Assembly (NCBI GenBank): GCA_004346645.1
Contig: SMDA01000007.1
Coordinates: 1-64,000, forward strand
Reading direction: 5' to 3'
DNA from: Gulbenkiania mobilis
GTDB taxonomy: Bacteria > Pseudomonadota > Gammaproteobacteria > Burkholderiales > Chromobacteriaceae
Length of the DNA: 64,000 nt
In this document: one piece after another, positions 20,564-28,249 of the stretch
Numbering within the stretch: the stretch's first letter is position 1
Layout of the letters: each line of letters begins with the position of its first letter
Made by a program: the position numbers and the translations under genes
Notes under the pieces: generated by a model
What the model was told of the DNA's origin: nothing
The model's input: the letters and a program-made list of their open reading frames with translations, nothing else
Database searches by the model: none

Positions 20564-21300
20564 TACGCAGCCTCCAGCAGCGAGCGGGCAAGATCGGAGC
20601 GGGCATCGACCCGGCCGGCCTCCACATTGATGACCTCCACCACCCGCCCCGCATCCAGCAAGGCGGCACGGTGGCAGATGGAACGGATCACGCCCATCTC
20701 GTGGGTGACGATGACGATGGTCACGCCAAAGCGCGCGTTGATGTCGCGCAGGCACTCCAGAATGGATTGGGTGGTCTTGGGGTCGAGCGCCGAGGTGGGT
20801 TCGTCGGCCAGGATCACATGGGGCCGCGGTGCCAGGGCGCGTGCAATGCCCACACGTTGTTTCTGCCCCCCCGAAAGCTGGGCCGGATAATGGCCGGCAC
20901 GGTCGGTCAGCCCGACGATCTCCAGGCACTCGGCCACACGCTGGCGGATGGCCTCGCGCTTCCAGCCGGCGATCTCCAGCGGAAAGGCAACGTTCTCGGC
21001 AACGGTGCGGTTGGCCAGCAGGTTGAACTGCTGGAATACCATGCCGATGTTCTGTCGGGCACGGCGCAGCTCCGCCCCCGACAGCTGGGTCAGGTCCTGA
21101 CCGTCCACGATCACCGCACCGGCATCGGGACGCTCCAGCAAGTTAATCAGACGCAGCAGGGTAGACTTGCCTGCACCGGAGAACCCGATCAGGCCAAAGA
21201 TTTCACCGGCGGACACCGACAGGCTGGTGTCGCTCACCGCGTCGAACCAGCCACCGTCAGGGCGACGGAAGCGTTTCTTTACATCATTGAGGTGGATCAT
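20563..21300 (-). CDS. metN: Methionine ABC transporter ATPase without C-terminal regulatory domain
   Basis: ATP-binding subunit of MetNIQ, 245 aa: Walker [10 protein letters not shown] near 38-46, signature [15 protein letters not shown] near 139-153, Walker [14 protein letters not shown] near 158-170, H-loop THEMG near 194-198. E. coli MetN is about 343 aa and carries a C-terminal NIL domain that binds methionine and causes transinhibition; this protein ends about 100 aa earlier, so that feedback should be absent, as reported for the Neisseria meningitidis protein. ATG 21300 has GGAG 7 nt upstream. Confidence 0.94.
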   Translation of the reverse strand: MIHLNDVKKRFRRPDGGWFDAVSDTSLSVSAGEIFGLIGFSGAGKSTLLRLINLLERPDAGAVIVDGQDLTQLSGAELRRARQNIGMVFQQFNLLANRTVAENVAFPLEIAGWKREAIRQRVAECLEIVGLTDRAGHYPAQLSGGQKQRVGIARALAPRPHVILADEPTSALDPKTTQSILECLRDINARFGVTIVIVTHEMGVIRSICHRAALLDAGRVVEVINVEAGRVDARSDLARSLLEAA

Positions 21301-21319
21301 TCGAAGGCTCCAAAGCATC

Positions 21320-21346
21320 AAGGCCCACCGATATGCGGCGGGCCTT
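21320..21346 (-). promoter_or_regulatory. Leader hairpin upstream of metN
   Basis: On the minus strand AAGGCCCGCCG pairs with CGGTGGGCCTT (11 bp with one G-U) around a 5-nt loop, ending 19 nt before the metN start. No T-tract follows, so it is more likely an RNA leader element than a terminator. Confidence 0.5.
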
Positions 21347-21457
21347 GTGCATGGAAATCTTCGTATCCGAAAGATTGTGGCACACGGGGAAACCCTAGTG
21401 CTCCACGCTTTAGCTGTTTTACGCCCGCAAGCTGTGTTCAAATCGGCGGTAAATCTG

Positions 21458-21521
21458 ATCGTTATTGAACCGCTGTTTTCGGTTGCTGTCAACGATTCTG
21501 GATACAACATTCAATAACGAT
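21458..21521 (-). promoter_or_regulatory. metNIQ promoter bracketed by a perfect 12-bp inverted repeat
   Basis: Minus strand: TTGACA (21487-21492), 17-nt spacer, TTCAAT (21464-21469). The plus-strand arms ATCGTTATTGAA (21458-21469) and TTCAATAACGAT (21510-21521) are perfect inverted copies; one covers the -10 box and the other lies just upstream of the -35 box. Centre spacing is 52 bp, five helical turns. This looks like a two-site operator; the regulator is unknown. No SAM riboswitch or MetJ box is seen. Confidence 0.65.
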
Positions 21522-21577
21522 TGGTTCTAACTACATAACGGACTGTCGGGTCTGCTGCGCGCCCTACGGCGGATGGC

Positions 21578-22189
21578 CTAGCCAGACAGCATGTGGCCGA
21601 GCTTGGCCATCTTGGTGGAAAGGTAACGCTCGTTGTGCGGGTTGCGCCCTACTTCAAGCGGTACGCGCTCCACCACCTCGATGCCGATCTTCTCCAAGGT
21701 CTCCACCTTGCGCGGGTTGTTGGTCATCACCCGCACCCGGGCGATACCCAGTTCCGCCAGCATATCGCGCACCAGGCGGAAGTCACGCATGTCGGCCGGG
21801 AAACCCAGCTGCTCGTTGGCTTCCACCGTGTCCGCCCCACCGTCCTGCAACTTGTAGGCACGGATCTTGTTGATCAGCCCGATGCCCCGCCCCTCCTGTC
21901 GCAGGTAGAGCACGGCGCCGCGACCCTCGCGCGCGATGGCTTCGAGCGCGGCCTCCAGCTGGAAACCACAGTCACAACGCAGCGAGAACAGGGCATCGCC
22001 GGTCAGGCACTCGGAATGCAGTCGGATAAGCACCGGCACATCCCCGGCACCCACCTCACCCAAGCTGAGCGCAACATGCTCGCGTGGACCGCCCACCTCC
22101 TCGAACCCGTGCAGCGTGAACACGCCAAACGGGGTGGGCAGCTGGCAGGCCGCAACGTGGCGGACGAGGCGGTCGTCGGAAACAGACAT
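21578..22189 (-). CDS. ribA: GTP cyclohydrolase II
   Basis: First enzyme of riboflavin synthesis from GTP, 203 aa (E. coli 196). Visible are the substrate loop [23 protein letters not shown] near 55-77 with the three zinc cysteines (C60, C71, C73 by my count) and [10 protein letters not shown] near 93-102, plus TNNPRKVE near 149-156. ATG 22189 has GGAG 7 nt upstream; an open frame to 22243 has no such site. Monocistronic by spacing; metN lies 277 bp downstream with its own promoter. Confidence 0.95.
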   Translation of the reverse strand: MSVSDDRLVRHVAACQLPTPFGVFTLHGFEEVGGPREHVALSLGEVGAGDVPVLIRLHSECLTGDALFSLRCDCGFQLEAALEAIAREGRGAVLYLRQEGRGIGLINKIRAYKLQDGGADTVEANEQLGFPADMRDFRLVRDMLAELGIARVRVMTNNPRKVETLEKIGIEVVERVPLEVGRNPHNERYLSTKMAKLGHMLSG

Positions 22190-22302
22190 GGCAATACTCC
22201 GGGCATAACGTCGAGGGGCGATGGTAGCCCCGTTGCTGGCCAAAAGGAAAGTTGATCGTTTTAATCGGAACGGTCAGGCTTTCGCTATTGGACCGGCACT
22301 GT

Positions 22303-23031
22303 TCAGACGCCGGCTTCGTCCTCGTCGTCCAACGTCAGCCACGGCAGTGTGCCGAAGGGGTGGGCCAGCACCACCGCCAGCGCGGTCAGCCAAGCCTGCT
22401 TCTCCGGGGTGAAGAAGGCTGGCGTGGCGGACTCGGCATCGATGATACCCAGCACCCGGCCGGCTGCATCCACCACCGGAAGGCATACCTCGCTGCGGAC
22501 CTTGGGGTCGCATTCGTAGTATCCGCCGCCCTCGGCTCGCCACACCGCTACATCGTCGATGAGCACGCCCCAGCCAGTCAGCCCCACCCGGCTGTTGTTG
22601 CTGCCCTCGGCAAATGCTTCGGTCAGGGGGAATTCGGCACGGCTGGGCAGGCCTTGGTAGGCCAGCTTCACCAGACGCTTCGCCTCCCCTTCGCCCGCCC
22701 GGACATAAATGCCCAGCCAGTCGGCACCGATCTGGTGCTGGGTGGAATGCACCAGCGCATTAAGGCTGGCCAGAAGGGTACGCGCCTCCAGCGTCTCGCC
22801 GCCGAAAAGCGGGGCAAGATCGAAGGGTTCGGGTGCCAGTTCGTCCACCAGCGAGCAGGCGCCATCGTCGGACAGCCTCGGAACAGGATAGCGGAACAGG
22901 TTGGCCGAAGGGTCGGGCTTGTCGGCATCAAGCACGGCCTTGAGCGTCAAGGCGGCAACCTGCACGTCGGCAAGATCCAGTTTCAGGCCCTGCTCGCGCA
23001 GATAGTCGGTGAGATGGCTCACGGGTATCAT
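22303..23031 (-). CDS. GAF-domain protein of unknown function
   Basis: 242 aa. The N-terminal ~80 aa match nothing I recognise; the remainder reads as a GAF domain: NALVHSTQHQIGADWLGIYVR near 87-107 and VRSEVCLPVVDAAGRVLGIIDAES near 181-204. The GAF block resembles the free methionine-(R)-sulfoxide reductase type (two Cys in ECDPKVRSEVC), but the full three-cysteine catalytic pattern is not evident, so enzymatic activity is only a possibility. Starts at 23031 or 23034 (adjacent ATGs); AGGGAG fits 23031 better. It contains one 9-mer repeat (22911). Divergent from the patatin-like gene. Confidence 0.6.
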   Translation of the reverse strand: MIPVSHLTDYLREQGLKLDLADVQVAALTLKAVLDADKPDPSANLFRYPVPRLSDDGACSLVDELAPEPFDLAPLFGGETLEARTLLASLNALVHSTQHQIGADWLGIYVRAGEGEAKRLVKLAYQGLPSRAEFPLTEAFAEGSNNSRVGLTGWGVLIDDVAVWRAEGGGYYECDPKVRSEVCLPVVDAAGRVLGIIDAESATPAFFTPEKQAWLTALAVVLAHPFGTLPWLTLDDEDEAGV

Positions 23032-23115
23032 CATGGACTCCCTAAACGGGGCGGCGAGAGTGCGGCCCGCAAAAGCGCTAAAGCATAGCAAAAGCCACCG
23101 ATCGCCGCCCACCCG

Positions 23116-24201
23116 ATGCCGATGACCGCGATCCACATTCCTTATCGCCCCCTGACCCTGCGCGCCGGACACAGCGCCCTCAAACACCTTGCACGCGAGG
23201 GGCTGACAGCCGGTGCGGTCGGCGCACTGCCCGGTGCCGCGGGCGGCCCGAAAGCCGTAGGCCTAACCGGACTGGACAAGGCCGTGTTCGGCTGGCTGGC
23301 TACCGTACCCCGTGTGCGTGAGCTGATCGGCGCCTCTATCGGAGGCTGGCGCTTTGCCTGTGCGATGCAGCCTGACCCGGCCACCGCGCTGGAGCGACTG
23401 GCGCGGCGCTACACCGCAGAACGCTACCATGCCCGCGTGACCGTGGACGACATCACCCGGCAGACGCGGGTGATGCTGGACGAAATCCTGCCGCCTGAAG
23501 CGCGCGCCCGGCTGCTGACACACCCGGACTACAGGTTGACGCTGGTGCTGGTGCAGTCGCACGGCCTGGCCGCGTGCGAAAGCCGGGGAGCGCTGCTGGC
23601 AGGCCTGGCGCTGGCGGCTGCCTGCAACACCGTGGCGCGACCGCTGGTGCGACATGCCTTTACCCGGGTGCTGTGCCACGACATGCGTAGCGCCCTGGAC
23701 TTCGTGCCCGATGACGGCATTCCCACCCGTACCGTGCCGCTCACCACGGACAACCTCGACGCAGCGCTGATGGGTACGGTGGCCATTCCGGGCGTGATCG
23801 GCGGCGTGCAGCTGCCGGGAGAGGCAGCCGGTGTCTACCGTGACGGCGGCCTCACCGACTATCACCTCGACTTCCCTTTTTCAGGACGCAACGAGATCAC
23901 GCTCTATCCCCACTTCACCGATCGCATCGTTCCGGGCTGGTTCGACAAGTTCCTGCCTTGGCGCAAGCCGCAGGTTGCGCATCATGCGGACACCCTGCTG
24001 CTGGCGCCCTCCCGTGAGTATCTGGCGCGCCTGCCCGGAGGCAAACTGCCGGACCGCAACGATTTCCGCCGCTATTTGGGCCGGGACACGGAACGCGAGC
24101 GCCTGTGGCATACGGCGCAGGTGGAGAGTGAGCGGCTGGGGGATGCTTTTCTGGAGCTGGTGGAACACCAGCGGTGGGAGGAAGTGCTGGCGCCGCTATA
24201 G
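23116..24201 (+). CDS. Patatin-like phospholipase family protein
   Basis: 361 aa. The nucleophile elbow GASIGGW (Ser about residue 77) and the DGG motif in VYRDGGLTDYH near 241-251 give the Ser-Asp dyad of the patatin fold, and AGGPKA near 41-46 would be the oxyanion loop. Likely an acyl hydrolase acting on lipids; no signal peptide is seen, so cytoplasmic. A second ATG at 23122 is possible. Ends at a hairpin that contains an inverted 9-mer pair. Confidence 0.75.
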   Translation: MPMTAIHIPYRPLTLRAGHSALKHLAREGLTAGAVGALPGAAGGPKAVGLTGLDKAVFGWLATVPRVRELIGASIGGWRFACAMQPDPATALERLARRYTAERYHARVTVDDITRQTRVMLDEILPPEARARLLTHPDYRLTLVLVQSHGLAACESRGALLAGLALAAACNTVARPLVRHAFTRVLCHDMRSALDFVPDDGIPTRTVPLTTDNLDAALMGTVAIPGVIGGVQLPGEAAGVYRDGGLTDYHLDFPFSGRNEITLYPHFTDRIVPGWFDKFLPWRKPQVAHHADTLLLAPSREYLARLPGGKLPDRNDFRRYLGRDTERERLWHTAQVESERLGDAFLELVEHQRWEEVLAPL

Positions 24202-24215
24202 ACGGCCCGGAAAGC

Positions 24216-24255
24216 CTTCGGCCAACCCCGCCTGTCAGGGCAGGGTTGGCCGAAG
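24216..24255. terminator. Bidirectional hairpin from an inverted pair of TTGGCCGAA motifs
   Basis: Perfect 13-bp arms (24216-24228 and 24243-24255) around a 14-nt loop, between the convergent patatin-like and putrescine-binding genes. Each arm carries one repeat copy (24217, 24246). There is no T-tract, so termination strength is uncertain. Confidence 0.7.
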
Positions 24256-24272
24256 CGTCAGACAAGCGGCGC

Positions 24273-25370
24273 TTAGCGGCCGGTCTTGAAGGATTGCCAG
24301 AGGCGGGTGTAGGTGCGGATGGTCTTGGGTGAAACCGTCTGCATGATGAAGCCGTTCTTCACATCGTCGGCCGTGGGGAAGATCGAGCGGTTGGCCAGGT
24401 ACTTCTTGTCCACGAACGGCCGTGCCGACAACACGCCGGGCGCATAGGTCACTGCGTTGGCGTTGGCGGCCGCGGTCTTGGCGTCCAGCATGGCGTTGAT
24501 GAAAGCATGCGCGCTCTCCACGTTGGCTGCGTCCTTGGGGATGGCCATGCTGTCCACCCAGATCGCCACGCCCTTGGGCATCAGCACGTTGATCTTCACG
24601 CCGTTCTTGGCCTCCTCGGCGCGGCGCTTGGCGATGTTGAGGTCGCCGCCATAGCCCAGTGCCAGACACACGTCCCCGCCAGCCATTTCATTGATATAGC
24701 CAGAGGAGGAGAAGCGCGTGATGTAGGGGCGCACCGTCTTCAGCGCCGGCATCACCCCTTGGTAGTCCGCCTCGGCATCGCTGTTGGGGTTCTTGCCGTA
24801 GTACTTGAGCGCTACCGGAAAGAACTCGGACGGAGAATCGAGCACGCTCACCCCGCAGCCCTTGAGCTTGCTGACATACTCGGGCTTGAAGAACAGGTCC
24901 CACTGGTTGGCCGGTAAGGGGCCGCCCAGCGCCTTCTTCACCTTGTCCTCGTTGATTGCCAGCGTGATCACGCCCCAGAAGTAGGGCACGCCGAACTTGT
25001 TGCCAGCATCGAACTGGCTCATCAGCTTCAGGAGTTCAGGGTCCAGCGACTTGTAGTTGGGCAGCTTGCTCTTGTCCACCGGCTGGAAGAAGCCCGCCTT
25101 GATGCCCAGGTCCAGCGTGTTGTTGGTGGGCACCACCACATCGTAGCCGGAGCGCCCGGTCATCAGCTTGGCCCGCAGCACCTCCATACTGTCGTACACG
25201 TCATAGCGCACCTTGATGCCGGTGCCCTTGGAAAAGGCCGGCACCGTGCCTTCGGCAATGTAGTCCGACCAGTTATAAACGTTCAGTTCCTTGCCGGCCG
25301 CCTGGGCCGAGGTGGCTGCGACGGCCAGCGTGGCCGCCAGCGCACACAGGCGCATCGTGTTCATCCTCAT
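24273..25370 (-). CDS. Putrescine/polyamine-type periplasmic binding protein (PotF-like)
   Basis: 365 aa with signal peptide about 1-24 (cleavage after AQA) and the PotF/PotD opening KELNVYNWSDYIAEGTVPAF. FFKPEYVSKLKGCGVSVLDSPSE near 160-182 and YGGDLNIAKRRAEEAKNG near 237-254 are typical PotF blocks, as is WVDSMAIPKDAAN. No membrane or ATPase genes adjoin it, so it may deliver to the ABC transporter at 37-41.6 kb or act alone. Start 25370 (AAAGGTGAA upstream) or 25364. Confidence 0.88.
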   Translation of the reverse strand: MRMNTMRLCALAATLAVAATSAQAAGKELNVYNWSDYIAEGTVPAFSKGTGIKVRYDVYDSMEVLRAKLMTGRSGYDVVVPTNNTLDLGIKAGFFQPVDKSKLPNYKSLDPELLKLMSQFDAGNKFGVPYFWGVITLAINEDKVKKALGGPLPANQWDLFFKPEYVSKLKGCGVSVLDSPSEFFPVALKYYGKNPNSDAEADYQGVMPALKTVRPYITRFSSSGYINEMAGGDVCLALGYGGDLNIAKRRAEEAKNGVKINVLMPKGVAIWVDSMAIPKDAANVESAHAFINAMLDAKTAAANANAVTYAPGVLSARPFVDKKYLANRSIFPTADDVKNGFIMQTVSPKTIRTYTRLWQSFKTGR

Positions 25371-25480
25371 TTCACCTTTGCATTGTCGTGTGTGTTATAG
25401 GCTGCCGGCTAAGGCAGCAATGTTTAGAGTAACGACACAAAAATACACTGTCCATCTATTTTTTTAAACATTGGGCGCAT

Positions 25481-25506
25481 GAAAAAGGGCTGCCGCAGCA
25501 ACCCTT
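25481..25506 (-). terminator. Terminator after hslO
   Basis: Minus-strand imperfect hairpin with AAGGG/CCCTT outer stem and CTG/CAG inner stem followed by five T (A run 25482-25486 on the plus strand), about 20 nt past the hslO stop. Confidence 0.65.
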
Positions 25507-25526
25507 CCGGGATGGGGTAGCCGTGC

Positions 25527-26402
25527 TCAGTGCCTGGCTTCGCGCACTGCGGCCACCACATCAAAGTCGAAAAGCTCACGGGCGTCCTCATCGTCGAACA
25601 CATACTTCTGGTTGCAGAACTCGCAGGCGATCTCCACGCTGCCCTGCTCGTCGATGATCTCGCCCACCTCCTGTCCACCCAGCATTCTGAGCATGTCGCC
25701 CACACGCTCGCGGCTGCAGGTACAGGCAAAGGCCATCGGTTCGGCATCGAAAAGGCGCACCGCCTCCTCGTGGTAGAGCCGGTGCAGCAGGGTCTGCGCG
25801 TCCAGCATCAGCAGTTCTTCCGCTTTCAGGGTATTGGCAAGCGTGACCACATGGGCCCAGCTGTCCGGATCACCGTGTCCATCCGGAAGGCGCTGTAGCA
25901 GCAGGCCGGCAGCAGTTTCATGGTTGGCAGCCAGGATCATCCGGGTATCAATCTGCTCCGAACGGGCCATGTAGTGCTCCAGCATCGGCGCCAGGCTATC
26001 GCCTTCGAGCGCCACGATGCCTTGCCACGCCTCGCCCTGCTTCGGGTCCAGCGTGATCACGCACACCCCGCCCGTGCCCAGCAGTTCCTTGACCGGCACA
26101 TCGGGCAGGCTGTCACCGTCCCAGCGGGCGGTGGCGCGCAGCGTGCGGTCGCTGTTGCTCTCGACCACCGCAAGCTGCAGGGCGCCCTGCCCCTGCAGTT
26201 GCATCACCAGCGTGCCCTCGAATTTCAGGTTGGCCGAAAGCAGGCTGGAGGCAGCCATCATCTCGCCCAGGAGACGTTCCAGCGGCGCCGGATAGCTGCG
26301 GCGCGCCAGCACCTGCTGCCAGGCGGCATCCAGTCGCACCAGCGCTCCGCGCACCGGGGCGCCGTCAAAGATGAAACGTTGCAGAATGTCTTGATGGGTC
26401 AT
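25527..26402 (-). CDS. hslO: Redox-regulated holdase chaperone Hsp33
   Basis: Cytoplasmic chaperone activated by oxidative unfolding, 291 aa (E. coli 292). The four zinc-binding cysteines are near the C-terminus: CTCS near 234-237 and CEFC near 266-269, the CxC-x(27-32)-CxxC switch. N-terminal FIFDGAPVRGALVRL and the central GTGGVCVITLDP (near 109-120) are family blocks. The start codon overlaps the stop of the upstream proteasome-like gene by 4 bp (ATGA), so synthesis should be coupled; both lie behind a sigma-32-like promoter. Confidence 0.95.
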   Translation of the reverse strand: MTHQDILQRFIFDGAPVRGALVRLDAAWQQVLARRSYPAPLERLLGEMMAASSLLSANLKFEGTLVMQLQGQGALQLAVVESNSDRTLRATARWDGDSLPDVPVKELLGTGGVCVITLDPKQGEAWQGIVALEGDSLAPMLEHYMARSEQIDTRMILAANHETAAGLLLQRLPDGHGDPDSWAHVVTLANTLKAEELLMLDAQTLLHRLYHEEAVRLFDAEPMAFACTCSRERVGDMLRMLGGQEVGEIIDEQGSVEIACEFCNQKYVFDDEDARELFDFDVVAAVREARH

Positions 26403-26992
26403 GCAGCAGATCCTTGTGGTTCGGTGGCGGACGCCAGGGTGTGCAGCGTCATCGGCAGCGAGGAGGCCAGGTCGAACTCGCAGCCGGCGCGTACCCCGGC
26501 CGCAGCCAGGTCGCCGGCCGAAAGCGGGCTGTCATAGAGCGCATGGATGGCGCCCATGGCGAACTTGCGGCCCGAACCGATGGCCCAGTAACGCGAGAAC
26601 TCGTACACCTCGCGCATCGGGTAGACCCCGAAGATGCCGTGTGGGTTGGCAATGACCACCATCATCTGGCTGGATTCGTACGGATCGTCTTCTTCTTCCT
26701 CCGGCCGCAGGAAGAAGGTTTCCTTCAGCTTGGGGTGCAGCTTGCGGAAGGTTTCGAAGATGGCGGCGCGCGAACTGAGGTCGCGGCTCTTCAGTCCCCG
26801 CAGTGCCTGCTGCAGCACCAGGTCGTGCGCGGCAGAGCCGGAGATCGCCAGATAGTTGTCTCCGAGGCGGAAGATCTTGCTGTGGTACGGATCGTAGGCG
26901 GCCAGCAGCTTCTGGTCATCGCCGAACGTCGTCTGGCTGTCGGCGGCAATGGCGATCTCGCCCGCTTTGCGAACAACGACGATGGTCGTCAT
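26399..26992 (-). CDS. Beta-proteobacterial proteasome homologue (BPH), Ntn-hydrolase
   Basis: 197 aa. After Met removal the chain begins TTIVVVRK, the HslV-type N-terminal threonine nucleophile. Asp17 (AADSQT) is conserved and Lys38 (HSKIFRL) can take the place of catalytic Lys33; WAIGSG (near 138-143) is the conserved Gly/Ser turn. It is longer than HslV (about 175 aa), with an acidic insert EEEEDD near 100. No hslU follows. This matches the BPH family, described as a tetradecameric double ring without a known dedicated ATPase. Anbu is a related alternative but is larger. Its natural substrates are unknown; coupling to Hsp33 suggests a role in proteotoxic stress (inference). Confidence 0.85.
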   Translation of the reverse strand: MTTIVVVRKAGEIAIAADSQTTFGDDQKLLAAYDPYHSKIFRLGDNYLAISGSAAHDLVLQQALRGLKSRDLSSRAAIFETFRKLHPKLKETFFLRPEEEEDDPYESSQMMVVIANPHGIFGVYPMREVYEFSRYWAIGSGRKFAMGAIHALYDSPLSAGDLAAAGVRAGCEFDLASSLPMTLHTLASATEPQGSAA

Positions 26993-27013
26993 GAGGCACC
27001 CTGTGTCTTTCAG

Positions 27014-27049
27014 AAAGGCTTAAATGGAGATTTTCTCACAAATTGCAAG
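27014..27049 (-). promoter_or_regulatory. Sigma-32 heat-shock promoter of the BPH-hslO operon
   Basis: Minus strand: CTTGCAA (27043-27049), 13-nt spacer, CTCCATTTA (27021-27029). The RpoH consensus is CTTGAAA, 13-17 nt, CCCCATNT(A); the match is 6 of 7 and 8 of 9. Predicted leader is about 22 nt to the ATG at 26992. Confidence 0.8.
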
Positions 27050-27180
27050 CCGCTCCGGCTGCGCGTACGGATGCGTCAGGACGGGCATGGCGGGATGCGA
27101 ACTTAAATGGAACAATGAAAGCCTAATTGCGGTGTTTTTCGAATAACGGCCTGCGGGCCCCTCAACAGACGGACGATCCC

Positions 27181-27996
27181 ATGTGCCAGCTGCTCGGCAT
27201 GAACTGCAATACGCCGACCGACATCCTGTTCTCGTTTGAAGGCTTTCACCGCCGCGGCGGCCTGACCGACCACCATGCGGACGGTTGGGGCATCGCCTTC
27301 TTCGAAGACAAGGGCGTACGGCTCTACATCGATGACAAGCCTTCGGTGGCCTCGCCGGTGGCCGACTTGGTGCGCCGCTACCCGATCAAGTCGGAGAACG
27401 TGATCGCCCACATCCGCAAAGCCACGCAAGGCGAGGTACGGCTGGCCAACTGTCACCCCTTCATGCGTGAGGCATGGGGTCAGTACTGGATCTTTGCACA
27501 TAATGGCGACCTTAAGGCCTTCACCCCTCCTGTCGGGGGGCGCTACACACCAGTGGGCAACACCGATTCAGAACGGGCCTACTGCCACCTGATGAATCAT
27601 CTGCGCAGCCGGTTCGCGTCTGCCCCCGGGCCCGAAGCCCTGTTCGATGCTGTGGCCGAACTGGTCGCCGAGATCCGCCAGCATGGCGTCTTCAACTTCA
27701 TGCTTTCCAACGGCGACTGGCTGCTCACCCACTGCAGCACGCACCTGCACTACATTATCCGGCAGGCCCCCTTCAAGGCCGCCCATCTGGTGGACGACGA
27801 TGTAACGGTGGATTTCGCTACCGTAACCACTCCGCGTGACCGTGTGGCCGTGATCGCCACCCAGCCGCTCACCGACAACGAGGTCTGGACAGCGCTGCAG
27901 CCGGGCGAGATGGCGCTCTTCATGGGCGGCGAACCGGTACGACGCGAACGGCTACCGGGTCCCTTGGCACCTGGTGCTTGTGGCTGCCCGGCATGA
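27181..27996 (+). CDS. Class II glutamine amidotransferase, YafJ-like
   Basis: 271 aa. Met removal exposes Cys2 (MCQLLGMN) as the N-terminal nucleophile of class II (Ntn) glutaminase domains; the rest has GLTDHHADGWGIAFF near 30-44, HIRKATQGEVRLANCHPF near 79-96 and FAHNGDLK near 105-112. No synthetase domain is attached, as in YafJ. The amidated product is unknown. The start is fixed by the required Cys2. Divergent from the BPH gene (188 bp). Confidence 0.87.
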   Translation: MCQLLGMNCNTPTDILFSFEGFHRRGGLTDHHADGWGIAFFEDKGVRLYIDDKPSVASPVADLVRRYPIKSENVIAHIRKATQGEVRLANCHPFMREAWGQYWIFAHNGDLKAFTPPVGGRYTPVGNTDSERAYCHLMNHLRSRFASAPGPEALFDAVAELVAEIRQHGVFNFMLSNGDWLLTHCSTHLHYIIRQAPFKAAHLVDDDVTVDFATVTTPRDRVAVIATQPLTDNEVWTALQPGEMALFMGGEPVRRERLPGPLAPGACGCPA

Positions 27997-28006
27997 ATGA
28001 CTAATA

Positions 28007-28027
28007 TGTTAAACATACTGTTTAACA
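28007..28027. promoter_or_regulatory. Perfect 8-bp inverted repeat, operator candidate
   Basis: TGTTAAAC and GTTTAACA separated by 5 nt (ATACT), in an A/T-rich patch 223 bp upstream of the aminotransferase gene and 11 bp after the amidotransferase stop. Symmetry, size and base content fit a dimeric repressor site; no regulator gene is adjacent. Confidence 0.55.
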
Positions 28028-28177
28028 ATTAGCCGGCATGGCCGGCGGTTTCCGGCCATGTCCCTGTACGCTACGCTTTCCTCGCTGCACGGCCCGTCTC
28101 CGCGGGACCGCCTGCGTGCGCTGCGCCGCACGCCGATTCCGCTTGTCCGCCTTTGCGCTCTCGGCCATTGCGGAGTT

Positions 28178-28215
28178 GCCCTGCCCGGCTGACGGGCACT
28201 CCAGCCGGGCAGGGC
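28178..28215 (+). promoter_or_regulatory. Strong leader hairpin upstream of the aminotransferase gene
   Basis: Perfect 13-bp arms GCCCTGCCCGGCT/AGCCGGGCAGGGC around a 12-nt loop, ending 34 nt before the start codon. No T-tract follows. It may be an RNA control element or a protected mRNA 5' end. Confidence 0.55.
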
Positions 28216-28249
28216 ATCCCTCAGCCGCACTTCTTTGCGGAGTTTCACC

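Noticed and set aside
21167-21517. 116-codon plus-strand frame across the metN start and promoter
   Set aside because: Overlaps metN antisense and the promoter region; no domain or ribosome site.
26399-26992. HslV of an HslVU protease
   Set aside because: Catalytic Thr is present, but length, acidic insert, shifted Lys and absence of hslU fit the BPH family better.
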